From an uncultured Bacillota bacterium (GTDB lineage: Bacteria; Bacillota; Clostridia; Tissierellales; Tepidimicrobiaceae): a stretch of 34,630 bases of DNA. The stretch covers positions 1 through 34,630 of the forward strand of contig CALBUB010000084.1 of the NCBI GenBank assembly GCA_937967955.1. Direction: 5' to 3'. The position numbers and the translations under genes are program-made. Positions 1 to 7,696 of this stretch are shown here, piece by piece. The notes below the pieces were generated by a model. The model searched no databases, was not told the origin of the DNA, and saw only the letters and a list, made by a program, of their open reading frames with translations. Numbering within the stretch: position 1 is the first letter of the stretch; every line of letters starts with the position of its first letter.

Positions 1-77
1 CTCACATGAATGCTAGCTAGTACACTGTGTTTAGAAGTAGTGCTATTAGCCTAATTAAATAAGGAGATGATAATATT

Positions 78-1474
78 ATGACTGTCTCAATACAACACTA
101 TATAAGCATTCTTATAAGCCTTTTAATAGTAATAGGCTTAGCCATATCTTCTAATAGGAAGGTAAAATCATCAGAAGACTTCTCTTTAGGCGGTAGACAG
201 ATGAGCGCATCAAAAGTAGCAGGAATTATTATTGGAACTTTAGTAGGAGGAGCATCAACTATAGGAACTGCTCAACTTGCTTACTAAAGAGGAATAATGC
301 CATGTGGTTTACCTTAGGGGCTAGCTTGGCCTGCATATTCTTAGGACTATTCCTTGCTAAGCCTTTAAGGAAAGCTGAAGTAGATACTGTAACCCAGTTT
401 ATAGCAAGAAACTATGGCCCTGGTGCAGGCATAGCTGCAAGTATTCTAACCTCTTTAGCCATATTTGTCCACATAACAGGCCAGTTTTTATCCTCAATTG
501 CCATATTTTCCTCATTATTTGAAATATCCCTATATGTTGCTTTAGTTATAACTATCGTATTGATAATATCTAACATATTTTTTGGAGGGGTTTTAGGTTC
601 TAGTATAGTTGGGGTAGTTAAGACTGTATTACTTTATTTAACTTTAGGAATAAGTGGCCTATTAGCAATTAAGTATTTTGGGGGAGTTAGGTCATTTTTA
701 TCAGCTTTTCCTAAAGAGCCCTGGTTCAATCTATTTAGTCAAGGAATAGGGGATGGGTTTGCTGAAGGCTTTGCATTGGTTATAGGAGTTTCGTCTACCC
801 AGACCTATCTTCAAGCCTTATTTTCTGGAAAAACAGAAAGAGAATCCAGAATGGGTTCTTTCTTATCTGCCATTCTTATTCCTCCGATTGGAGCAGCCTG
901 TACCTTAATTGGTATGTATATGAGGACTGTTAATCCTGATTTGGTGCCAAGTGAAGTATTGCCAACCTTTATTTTAAACTATCTAAGCCCATGGATAGGA
1001 GGCATTGCAATTGCCGGATTGATAATCTCAGTTATAGGTACAGGTGCTGGTTTGACCCTTGGGGTTTGTACCATGATAAATAGGTATATATATTTGAGAT
1101 TTATAAATCCTGAAGCAGATGATAAGGCTCAGCTTAGAGTATTAAGGTTATCAGTTTTTGGAGTTTTAACATTAGTTCTACTTCTAGTATTTACTAATGC
1201 AGAATCACTCATATTGAAGTGGGGCTTTTTATCAATGACTTTAAGAGGCACTACTATATTTGTTCCATTAATTGGAGCTATTTTCTTAAAGGATAGGATA
1301 AGAAAAGAAGCCGGCTTAGCATCCATCATATTGGCTCCTATCATAACATTGCTTTGGGAACTATTTGGATCCAAGAATATAGATTCATTATATATAGGTG
1401 TTATTGCAAGCTTTATTATAATAACCCTATTATCAATCTATCCTGTAAAGCAGAAGGATAATCCTATAGCATAA
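78..1474 (+). pseudogene. sodium:solute symporter (SSS family), broken
   Basis: The two reading frames together make one SSS-family cation/solute symporter of about 465 residues. The first 69 codons (78-284) hold transmembrane helix 1 and the family region ending GGASTIGTAQLAY. A TAA stop follows at 285-287. The next codons still read R-G-I-M in the first frame, and the family pattern (AQLAY..G...WFTLG) then resumes one frame over at 302 with MWFTLGASLA. One base is missing near 299-301: restoring a G gives ATG GCC ATG TGG. There are therefore two lesions, a nonsense codon and a -1 frameshift, within about 20 bases. The rest (302-1474) is open and contains about 11 hydrophobic helices. An AAGGAG ribosome-binding site precedes the first ATG. 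The substrate cannot be told. A product starting at ATG 302 would lack the first helix and is probably inactive. Sequencing error is possible but would have to explain two changes. Confidence 0.85.
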
Positions 1475-1538
1475 AATGCTTATATCTAGTATAGATATAA
1501 TATAAGAAAAATATAAATAAAAAATTTATAAAAAGATC

Positions 1539-1567
1539 TTGCATAAATTATTTAACTATGTTATAAT
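1539..1567 (+). promoter_or_regulatory. sigma-A promoter of uraA
   Basis: TTGCAT (1539-1544), a 17-base spacer and a perfect TATAAT (1562-1567). It sits just upstream of the first PyrR element, so transcripts would begin near 1574 and carry the whole leader. The 320-base gap 1475-1794 holds only this promoter, the two PyrR elements and a weak AT-rich inverted repeat (1480-1500). Confidence 0.75.
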
Positions 1568-1587
1568 CTATAAAAATTAATATGTAA

Positions 1588-1691
1588 ATCTTTAAATCAG
1601 TCCTGTGAGGCTGGCAAGATTGTAATTAATGGTTATAGCATAATAGTATAATTATGCCTATTACTTCTTGCGGCCTGCAAGAAGTTTTTTT
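1588..1691 (+). promoter_or_regulatory. PyrR-responsive transcription attenuator 1
   Basis: The sequence 1599-1612 matches the PyrR-binding consensus ARUCCNGNGAGGYU at every position. Its lower stem is ATCTT (1588-1592) with AAGAT (1616-1620). A competing antiterminator can form from GCAAGA (1614-1619) with TCTTGC (1666-1671) and GTAAT (1622-1626) with ATTAC (1660-1664), enclosing an inner hairpin GCATAAT/ATTATGC (1638-1644, 1651-1657). That antiterminator uses the left arm of the terminator at 1663-1685. Known PyrR logic is that PyrR with UMP stabilises the binding hairpin, frees the terminator and stops transcription when pyrimidines are plentiful. PyrR itself is not encoded in this window. 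Confidence 0.85.
1663..1691 (+). terminator. attenuator terminator 1 upstream of uraA
   Basis: A perfect 9-bp stem, ACTTCTTGC (1663-1671) with GCAAGAAGT (1677-1685), has a 5-base loop and a run of seven T (1685-1691). It is the off-state hairpin of the first PyrR attenuator. Confidence 0.85.
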
Positions 1692-1715
1692 ATGGCCATA
1701 TTACAATCTTACAGT

Positions 1716-1794
1716 CCTTTAAATCAGTCCTGTGAGGCTGAAAAGGAGAGCTTGCAAAACTCTCCTTAAAATTAAAATTTAAGGAGGTTTTTTT
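1716..1794 (+). promoter_or_regulatory. second PyrR element; hairpin overlaps the uraA ribosome-binding site
   Basis: A second copy of the 16-base PyrR hairpin lies at 1725-1740, with lower stem CCTTT (1716-1720)/AAAGG (1742-1746). Two exclusive hairpins follow. AAGGAGAG (1743-1750) can pair with CTCTCCTT (1760-1767), an on-state. Alternatively CTCCTTAAA (1762-1770) can pair with TTTAAGGAG (1778-1786), an off-state. The off-state hairpin contains the Shine-Dalgarno AAGGAGG (1781-1787) and is followed by seven T (1788-1794) directly before the ATG. PyrR binding would consume part of the on-state arm. The element could act as terminator, as ribosome-binding-site sequestor, or both. The pairings are seen in the sequence; the mechanism is inference. 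Confidence 0.7.
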
Positions 1795-3048
1795 ATGACT
1801 GAAAATGTAATTAGTAAAACACAAAATCAAGTAAAGCTACTTGAAAACTCTAAAAAGGTGGTATTGGGTATACAACATTTAATTGCTATGTTTGGTGCTA
1901 CGGTACTAGTGCCAATATTAACAGGCTTAGACATATCTGTTGCACTATTTAGTGCAGGCCTTGGAACTTTGATATTCCATCTATGTACTGGCGGCAAAGT
2001 GCCAGCATTCTTAGGTTCATCTTTCGCCTTTATTCCAGTAGTATTGACAGTTAAAGAAATATATAATGGAGATTTAGCTTATGCACAAGGAGGCATGTTA
2101 GTAGCAGGTTTACTGTATGTTATAATGTCCTTCATTATTAAACGATTTGGTGTAGAAAGGATCGGAAAATATCTTCCTGCCCAAGTAGTTGGACCTATGA
2201 TAATAGTAATTGGTATGAACCTTATACCTACAGCCTTTAACATGGCTAGCAGCAATTTTGCAATAGCAGCTATAACATTGGGTATAGCTTTATTGATAAA
2301 TTTTAAAGGTAAAGGCTTTATGAAACAATTAGGAATACTAATAGGGGTTGCTTCAGGCTATGCTATTTCAATGGCAGTAGGAGATGTGGATACCAGTGCA
2401 ATAATTAGCGCTCCAATTATGGCTGTACCAAATTTCAGCTTACCAAAGTTTGATATAGGAGCCATAGCCATAATTGCTCCTGTAGTGTTAGCAGTTTTTA
2501 TGGAGCATGTAGGGGATGTTACTACAATAAGTCAGATAGTAGGCAAAGACTATGTTAAGGATCCAGGTTTAAACAGAACCTTACTAGGAGATGGTTTGGC
2601 TACAGCAGCAGCTGCACTAATTGGAGGACCTGCAAACACAACCTATGGAGAAAATACAGGAGTTCTAGCAATAACTAGGAACTTTGATCCAGCAACCCTA
2701 AGGATTGCAGCAGTATTTGCCATAGTATTAGGCTTTGTATCAAAGGTAGGAGCAGTATTGGCCTCAATTCCTGAAGCAGTAATGGGAGGAATTAGCTTAA
2801 TGCTATTTAGCATGATAGCTTTAGTAGGAGTTAAAACTATAAAAGCAGAAAAGGTAAAATACACCTGGAAAAATGTATTGATTATGGCAACTATCTTAGT
2901 AATAGGCCTTGGTAGTGGAATTATAGAAAGTAAATTAGGGATTACCATTGGAATTCCTATTAGCGAAACGGTAACCATATCTGGCCTAAGTTTAGCAGCA
3001 ATAGTTGGAATAGCTCTTAACCTAATCTTAAACAAAAAAGAAGTATAA
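1795..3048 (+). CDS. uraA: uracil permease (NCS2 family)
   Basis: This 417-residue polytopic membrane protein of the NCS2/UraA nucleobase:cation symporter family imports uracil for pyrimidine salvage. It contains QHLIAMFGATVLVP near the N-terminus, many hydrophobic helices, MEHVGDV with Glu237, and YGENTGV with Glu286. Those two glutamates align with the uracil-binding glutamates of E. coli UraA (E241 and E290). Length is normal for the family. The start is ATG 1795 after AAGGAGG and a T-rich spacer. Tandem PyrR leader elements directly upstream independently support a pyrimidine role. The gene is monocistronic: a strong bidirectional terminator follows and the next gene is on the opposite strand. 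Assignment to uracil rather than xanthine rests on both the motifs and the leader. Confidence 0.93.
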   Translation: MTENVISKTQNQVKLLENSKKVVLGIQHLIAMFGATVLVPILTGLDISVALFSAGLGTLIFHLCTGGKVPAFLGSSFAFIPVVLTVKEIYNGDLAYAQGGMLVAGLLYVIMSFIIKRFGVERIGKYLPAQVVGPMIIVIGMNLIPTAFNMASSNFAIAAITLGIALLINFKGKGFMKQLGILIGVASGYAISMAVGDVDTSAIISAPIMAVPNFSLPKFDIGAIAIIAPVVLAVFMEHVGDVTTISQIVGKDYVKDPGLNRTLLGDGLATAAAALIGGPANTTYGENTGVLAITRNFDPATLRIAAVFAIVLGFVSKVGAVLASIPEAVMGGISLMLFSMIALVGVKTIKAEKVKYTWKNVLIMATILVIGLGSGIIESKLGITIGIPISETVTISGLSLAAIVGIALNLILNKKEV

Positions 3049-3076
3049 AAAAAGCTCCCTTTACAGGGAGCTTTTT
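3049..3076. terminator. bidirectional terminator between uraA and tpx
   Basis: A perfect 12-bp inverted repeat, AAAAAGCTCCCT (3049-3060) with AGGGAGCTTTTT (3065-3076), has loop TTAC. T-runs on both strands suit the convergent uraA and tpx genes. Confidence 0.9.
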
Positions 3077-3590
3077 ATATTAGTTTTTTCACCTCTTCTA
3101 AGGCCTTATCATAATCAGGATGCTCTGTTATTTCTTTTACATATTCTACATATCTAACGGTATTATCCCTATCTAGTATTACAACACCTCTAGCTAATAA
3201 TCTGCTTTCTTCCACTACAAAACCATAATTGAGGCCGAAGGATAGGTCTTTATGATCCGACAAGGTTATAACCCTATCTATGCCTTTTGCACCACAAAAT
3301 CTCTGCTGAGCAAAAGGTAAGTCTACAGATATGGTTAAAATCAGAACATCTTCTCCTAAATCTGATGCAGCTTGGTTAAAGTTGATAGTTTGCAGTTCAC
3401 AAACTCCTGTATCAAGGGAAGGCACTACGCTTATGACCTTTATCTTGTCGCCAGCATCCTTTAATGTAAATGGAGTTAGATCATTTTTTAACACAGTAAA
3501 ATCTGGCCCTTTGTCCCCTACTTTTATCTCTTTGCCTAACAAAGTGACAGGCTCTCCGCCCATTGTAACTATACCTTTTCTTTTTTCCAT
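3075..3590 (-). CDS. tpx: thiol peroxidase
   Basis: This 171-residue cytoplasmic atypical two-cysteine peroxiredoxin of the Tpx family reduces hydrogen peroxide and organic hydroperoxides using thioredoxin-type reductants. The peroxidatic motif PSLDTGVC holds Cys64 and the resolving motif LPFAQQRFCGA holds Cys99, so both redox cysteines are present with normal spacing. The N-terminal GGEPVTLLGKEIKVGDKGPD is typical of Firmicute Tpx. The minus-strand start has an AAAGGAG site a few bases upstream. It stands alone, convergent with uraA and divergent from the flavoprotein at 3761, and fits oxygen defence in an anaerobe. Confidence 0.93.
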   Translation of the reverse strand: MEKRKGIVTMGGEPVTLLGKEIKVGDKGPDFTVLKNDLTPFTLKDAGDKIKVISVVPSLDTGVCELQTINFNQAASDLGEDVLILTISVDLPFAQQRFCGAKGIDRVITLSDHKDLSFGLNYGFVVEESRLLARGVVILDRDNTVRYVEYVKEITEHPDYDKALEEVKKLI

Positions 3591-3760
3591 TTACCATACT
3601 CCTTTACTTATATATTTATATACTAATTTTGTTATTATTTACCCAATAAAAGGGCATATACTCAGATAAAATGTTCACCCAGGGGTATTAGACAAAAGGA
3701 CAAAATAGGTATAAAATAAGTAAGTAAATGTTTTTAATTTTATTGGAGAGGGAGTTAAAT

Positions 3761-4987
3761 ATGCCTAATAAAGTAATAGTAATTGGAGGAGGGGCAGCTG
3801 GCATGATGGCTGCCATAGCTGCAAAATATCATGGTGCAGATGTGACTCTACTAGAAAGGAATAATAGGGTTGGAAGAAAGATATTGGCTACAGGAAATGG
3901 AAGGTGTAATTATACAAATATTAATTTATCTATAAACAATTACCATGGAAGGAATAAGAAGTTTCCTTATAGCTGTTTATCTCAATTTAATGTGGAAGAT
4001 ACTATTAATTTTTTTGAACGCTTAGGAATAACTCCTGTAGTGGAAGATAATGGAAAGGTATTTCCCCAATCTTATCAAAGTTCTAGTATTTTGGATGTAT
4101 TAAGACTTGAATTGGAATATTTAGGAGTTGAAGTACTTACAGAAGCTTATGTGATAGATATTAAAAAGAAGAAAAACTTTATAGTTACTTTAAAGGATGG
4201 CCGAAAACTCCATGGAGATAAAATAATATTAGCAGCAGGGGGAAAAGCAGCTCCTAATACGGGTTCAGATGGAAATGGCTATTTACTAGCCCAGAAGCTA
4301 GGTCATACTATAGATGATATATTCCCAGGCTTAGTACAATTAAAGCTGGCAGGTAGTTTTTTTAAGCAAGTTTCTGGGGTAAAAATTTTAGGTGTAGCAG
4401 AATTATATGAAGGAAACAAATTATTAAGAAAGGATAAAGGAGACATATTGTTTACCAATTATGGCATATCTGGTCCGCCTATCCTCCAGTTGAGTAGGAC
4501 TGCTTTGGCCTTATTAAAAGCTGGGAAAAAAGCAGAGTTGAAAATATCAATAATACACCATAAAACAGCTGAGGAATTGTATGAATACTTACAGTATAGA
4601 TTTTCCTTTATGCCTATGAAGACTATAGAAATAGGCTTAATTGGTTTTATAAATAAAAGATTAATTATTCCTATTTTAAAAGAAATAGAAATAGACAGAA
4701 ATAAACTAATTGCCCATATAAGTTCTGCTGAAATAAGGAGATTGTGTAGTATATTGACAGATATGAGGTTTAATATAATTGGAAGTAAATCTTGGGATGA
4801 TGCTCAAGTTACGGCAGGAGGGGTTAGGACAGATGAGATAAACAACTCTACCATGGAGTCTAAGCTAGTAAAAGGTTTGTATTTTGCGGGAGAAATAGTA
4901 GATGTAGATGGAGATTGTGGAGGCTTTAATCTTCAGTGGGCCTGGTCTTCAGGCTATGTAGCAGGGGAAAATGCTGCATTGGATTAA
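3761..4987 (+). CDS. NAD(P)/FAD-dependent oxidoreductase, HI0933-like family
   Basis: A 408-residue flavoprotein of the HI0933/BaiN-like family. The N-terminal dinucleotide fold VIVIGGGAAGMMAAI binds FAD. The family signature GRKILATGNGRCNYTN lies near residues 39-54, and the C-terminal FAD motif is FAGEIVDVDGDCGGFNLQWA. The physiological substrate is unknown for most members; some relatives act in bile-acid reduction, but nothing here points to that. I chose ATG 3761 because GGAG sits 6 bases upstream and the Rossmann motif then begins at once; an ATG at 3728 has no ribosome-binding site. The next gene starts 23 bases after the stop, so the two are probably cotranscribed. Confidence 0.85.
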   Translation: MPNKVIVIGGGAAGMMAAIAAKYHGADVTLLERNNRVGRKILATGNGRCNYTNINLSINNYHGRNKKFPYSCLSQFNVEDTINFFERLGITPVVEDNGKVFPQSYQSSSILDVLRLELEYLGVEVLTEAYVIDIKKKKNFIVTLKDGRKLHGDKIILAAGGKAAPNTGSDGNGYLLAQKLGHTIDDIFPGLVQLKLAGSFFKQVSGVKILGVAELYEGNKLLRKDKGDILFTNYGISGPPILQLSRTALALLKAGKKAELKISIIHHKTAEELYEYLQYRFSFMPMKTIEIGLIGFINKRLIIPILKEIEIDRNKLIAHISSAEIRRLCSILTDMRFNIIGSKSWDDAQVTAGGVRTDEINNSTMESKLVKGLYFAGEIVDVDGDCGGFNLQWAWSSGYVAGENAALD

Positions 4988-5010
4988 ATATATAAGAAAG
5001 GATGGATTAT

Positions 5011-6303
5011 ATGTTTATCATGAATAAAAAGCTAGAGGAACTATATAGGCTAGGGAAAAATATAAAGGTTTCAATAGTTGGAGCTGGCAAAATGGGTAAG
5101 GGTTTGATAAATCAGCTATCTAAAATTAAGGGAATAACACCAGCTTTAGTTGTGAATAGGCGTGTGGAAAAGGCAATAGATGCATTAGCCTCTGCAGGTG
5201 TTTCCAGGGAAGACATAGTAGAAACAAATTCCCTTAAAGATGCAAATTTTTACCTAGAAAAGGGTAAATTTATAGTTAGTGAAAATATAGAGCTAGCTAC
5301 AAAAGCCAACCATATTGCTGCAGTTGTAGAAGCAACAGGAGTTCCTGAAGTTGGGGCCCAGGTGGCTTTAGATGCTATCCATAATAGAAAGCATATAATA
5401 ATGCTTAATGTGGAAACAGATGCAGTAGTAGGGCCAATCCTATACCAAAAAGCAAAAGAAGCTGGAGTAGTATATACTGGCACAGCAGGGGACGAGCCTG
5501 GTGCTACAATGGAATTGTATAATTTTGCTGTTGGCTTAGGTTTTGATGTATTAGTTATTGGTAAGGGTAAGAATAATCCATTAAATGTAGAAGCAACACC
5601 TGATACAGTATATGAAGATGCTTTTAAAAAAGGGCTTAAGGCAGGTATGTTGACTTCTTTTGTTGATGGTACAAACACTATGATAGAGCTTACTTCCCTT
5701 GCAAATGCTACTGGTTTTATACCAGACATAAGGGGCTGCCATGGGATAGAAAGCAATTTAGACAATTTAACAAATATATTGAGATTAAAGGAGGAAGGGG
5801 GAATATTAAATAGCTACAAGACGGTGGAGTTTGTAAAGGGAATAGCTCCAGGAGTATTTATCATATTTACTACAGAGCAGGAAGAAGTCCGTAAACAGTT
5901 AGAGTACTTAAGTATGGGTCCTGGTCCTAACTATGTATTATATAGGCCCTATCATTTAACTTGCTTAGAAACTCCCATAACCATATTTGAAGCTTGTTAC
6001 CATAAAGAAGCCACTATTGCTCCTACAAAAGGTCAAGTGGCCGATACTGTAGCTGTAGCTAAAAGGGATTTAAAGGCAGGTGATAATCTAGACTGTATTG
6101 GCGGTTATACTGTCTATGGAAGTATTGAAAGGCATGATATAGTTAAAAAGGAAAACCTACTTCCTATAGGCCTTATTGATGATCATACTATAGTAAAACA
6201 AGATATTAAGAAAGGCCAATTCCTTACTTACGATATGGTGGAGCTGAACAAGGATAGTACTATATATAAGCTGAGAAAATTACAAGAGGAAACTATAGGT
6301 TAA
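5011..6303 (+). CDS. homoserine dehydrogenase-like NAD(P) oxidoreductase with C-terminal SAF domain
   Basis: The protein has 430 residues. An N-terminal Rossmann motif VSIVGAGKMGKG is followed by a middle domain containing VVEATGVPEVGAQVALDAI and GTAGDEPGATMELY. The C-terminal part, from about residue 340, resembles a SAF domain (VAVAKRDLKAGDNLDCIGGYTV). This layout matches the predicted homoserine dehydrogenase-like group with SAF domain (COG4091 type). Members are found in sugar-acid and amino-acid catabolic loci, and the exact reaction is not settled here. It is not an ordinary homoserine dehydrogenase because the ACT domain is absent and the neighbours are not threonine-synthesis genes. 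ATG 5011 was chosen for its AAAGGA site 8 bases upstream; ATGs at 5002 and 5020 are alternatives. It is probably cotranscribed with the flavoprotein gene. Confidence 0.75.
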   Translation: MFIMNKKLEELYRLGKNIKVSIVGAGKMGKGLINQLSKIKGITPALVVNRRVEKAIDALASAGVSREDIVETNSLKDANFYLEKGKFIVSENIELATKANHIAAVVEATGVPEVGAQVALDAIHNRKHIIMLNVETDAVVGPILYQKAKEAGVVYTGTAGDEPGATMELYNFAVGLGFDVLVIGKGKNNPLNVEATPDTVYEDAFKKGLKAGMLTSFVDGTNTMIELTSLANATGFIPDIRGCHGIESNLDNLTNILRLKEEGGILNSYKTVEFVKGIAPGVFIIFTTEQEEVRKQLEYLSMGPGPNYVLYRPYHLTCLETPITIFEACYHKEATIAPTKGQVADTVAVAKRDLKAGDNLDCIGGYTVYGSIERHDIVKKENLLPIGLIDDHTIVKQDIKKGQFLTYDMVELNKDSTIYKLRKLQEETIG

Positions 6304-6317
6304 AATATAAACAATAT

Positions 6318-6346
6318 TTTACAATAGTTAAAATTTTGTGTAAAAT
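6318..6346 (+). promoter_or_regulatory. probable promoter of lplA
   Basis: TTTACA (6318-6323), a 17-base spacer and TAAAAT (6341-6346), ending 32 bases before the lplA start. Each box has one mismatch to the sigma-A consensus. Confidence 0.5.
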
Positions 6347-6378
6347 AAAGTTGATTATCACTTGGATTGGGGGATAAT

Positions 6379-7365
6379 ATGATATATATAAGAAATGATG
6401 ATAATAGGCCACAATTTAATCTGGCATTAGAGCAATATGTATTTGATAGTTTAGATCAATTTGATGAAATATTTATATTATGGATAAATGAGCCTACTAT
6501 AGTAGTTGGGAAAAATCAAAATACTATTGAGGAAATCAATTTAGATTATGTGAGGGAAAACAATATACACGTTGTTAGGAGATTGTCAGGCGGTGGAGCA
6601 GTATACCATGATCTTGGAAACCTAAACTATACCATAATATCTAAGTCACAAAAATCTTCTGTTTTCAACTTTGAAGCCTTTAGCAAGCCTGTAATAGAAG
6701 TACTTGCAAAGCTTGGAGTAAAAGCAGAATTTACGGGACGGAATGATTTAACTATAGATGGTAAGAAGTTCTGTGGTAATGCTCAATATATGAAAAAGGG
6801 AAAGGTACTACACCATGGAGCTATTTTATTCGATACTGATTTAGAGGTATTAAGTAAAGCTTTGAAAGTATCAAAGGATAAAATCGAATCTAAAGGGGTA
6901 AAATCTGTTAGAAGTAGGGTTACTAATATTAAAGACCATCTAAAGGAAGACATAACTATAGAAGATTTTAAACAACTACTATTAGAGCATATGAAAGAAA
7001 CTAAAGATAATTTTTATGAATATAAGTTAACAGAAGAGGACTATGAGAAGATAAACAAATTGATGGAAGAAAGGTATGCAACTTGGGAATGGAATTTCGG
7101 CTTATCTCCAGAGTTTAACATAGAAAAGGCTGAAAGATTTAAGACTGGTAAAGTTCAAACTAAAATCCATGTGGACAATGGTATTATAAAAGGGATTAAA
7201 ATATATGGAGATTTCTTTGGTAATGGAGATATAGAGGATGTAGAAAATAAGCTTTTAGGCATTAAGTATAAGGAAGACGAAATAGAGAAGGCTCTTGCTT
7301 CTATTGATATTGGCTATTATTTCTCAGGCATATCTAAAGAGGAATTGATGCGTTGTATAATTTAA
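6379..7365 (+). CDS. lplA: lipoate-protein ligase A
   Basis: This 328-residue enzyme activates lipoate with ATP and attaches it to lysines of lipoyl domains such as GcvH or 2-oxoacid dehydrogenase E2 subunits. Visible motifs are RRLSGGGAVYHDLGNLNYTI in the biotin/lipoate-ligase fold and GRNDLTIDGKKFCGNAQ, which carries the conserved lysine of the ligase core. A C-terminal accessory domain (about residues 250-328) is present, giving the full bacterial LplA length. The start is ATG 6379, 5 bases after a G-rich site; TTG 6367 lies upstream in frame but within that site. No lipoyl-domain protein is encoded nearby, so the target is unknown; the glycine cleavage system is a reasonable guess for this kind of anaerobe. 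Confidence 0.9.
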   Translation: MIYIRNDDNRPQFNLALEQYVFDSLDQFDEIFILWINEPTIVVGKNQNTIEEINLDYVRENNIHVVRRLSGGGAVYHDLGNLNYTIISKSQKSSVFNFEAFSKPVIEVLAKLGVKAEFTGRNDLTIDGKKFCGNAQYMKKGKVLHHGAILFDTDLEVLSKALKVSKDKIESKGVKSVRSRVTNIKDHLKEDITIEDFKQLLLEHMKETKDNFYEYKLTEEDYEKINKLMEERYATWEWNFGLSPEFNIEKAERFKTGKVQTKIHVDNGIIKGIKIYGDFFGNGDIEDVENKLLGIKYKEDEIEKALASIDIGYYFSGISKEELMRCII

Positions 7366-7369
7366 TAGC

Positions 7370-7399
7370 TTGACAAATTAAGGGCTTTTAATGTATATT
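7370..7399 (+). promoter_or_regulatory. sigma-A promoter of the ileS T-box transcript
   Basis: TTGACA (7370-7375), an 18-base spacer and TATATT (7394-7399). It lies about 20 bases upstream of the first T-box stem. Confidence 0.65.
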
Positions 7400-7421
7400 A
7401 ATATTCAAAATACATAAAGAA

Positions 7422-7663
7422 AATGCGATGAAGAAGAGAGTAGTAAAAGAATTTATTCACAGAGAGATAATCGCTTGGTGAGAGATTATCAATAAATTCT
7501 TTTACGAAGATCACTTCGGAGCATAACATCTGAAATAGCAGTAGGATGTTACGCAGGGTGCGTTATGCCTAAATGAGTGGTAAAGCATATACTTTATGCT
7601 TTACAATTTGGGTGGTACCGCGGAAAAATTCCGTCCCTAAGTAAAATACTTAGGGACTTTTTG
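7422..7663 (+). promoter_or_regulatory. T-box leader, isoleucine-specific
   Basis: A complete T-box riboswitch fills the gap before ileS. The specifier is ATC (Ile) at 7510-7512, in the context GAAG-ATC-ACTTCGG, which aligns with the same position in the cysS leader. The T-box core GGTGGTACCGCGG lies at 7611-7623 and is followed by the terminator. The bulge UGGU pairs with an ACCA acceptor end, as expected for tRNA-Ile. By established T-box logic, uncharged tRNA-Ile stabilises the antiterminator and turns ileS on. The region 7366-7696 is fully explained by promoter, leader and ribosome-binding site. Confidence 0.93.
7633..7663 (+). terminator. T-box terminator of ileS
   Basis: An 11-bp stem, GTCCCTAAGTA (7633-7643) with TACTTAGGGAC (7647-7657), has loop AAA and then a T-run. 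It is the off-state of the Ile T-box. Confidence 0.9.
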
Positions 7664-7696
7664 TATTTGACAAAAATAATAGAAAGGATGAGGACT

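Noticed and set aside
1..77. Coding remnant or promoter at the window edge
   Set aside because: No clear gene or paired -35/-10 boxes; only the ribosome-binding site of the broken symporter is recognisable.
1480..1500. 9-bp inverted repeat after the broken symporter
   Set aside because: Entirely AT-rich except one pair and without a T-run; too weak to call a terminator.
2643..3035. 130-codon open frame on the minus strand inside uraA
   Set aside because: Antisense shadow of a well-supported membrane-protein gene; no ribosome-binding site or family resemblance. The same applies to the other long antisense frames, such as 5250-5765, 16496-16999 and 18123-18635.
3331..3669. 112-codon plus-strand open frame over tpx
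   Set aside because: Opposite strand of a clear tpx gene; composition and lack of motifs indicate a shadow.
7577..7696. N-terminal 40-codon extension of IleRS starting at GTG 7577
   Set aside because: It is in frame but runs through the T-box core and terminator hairpin; the real N-terminus begins at 7697 with a ribosome-binding site upstream.
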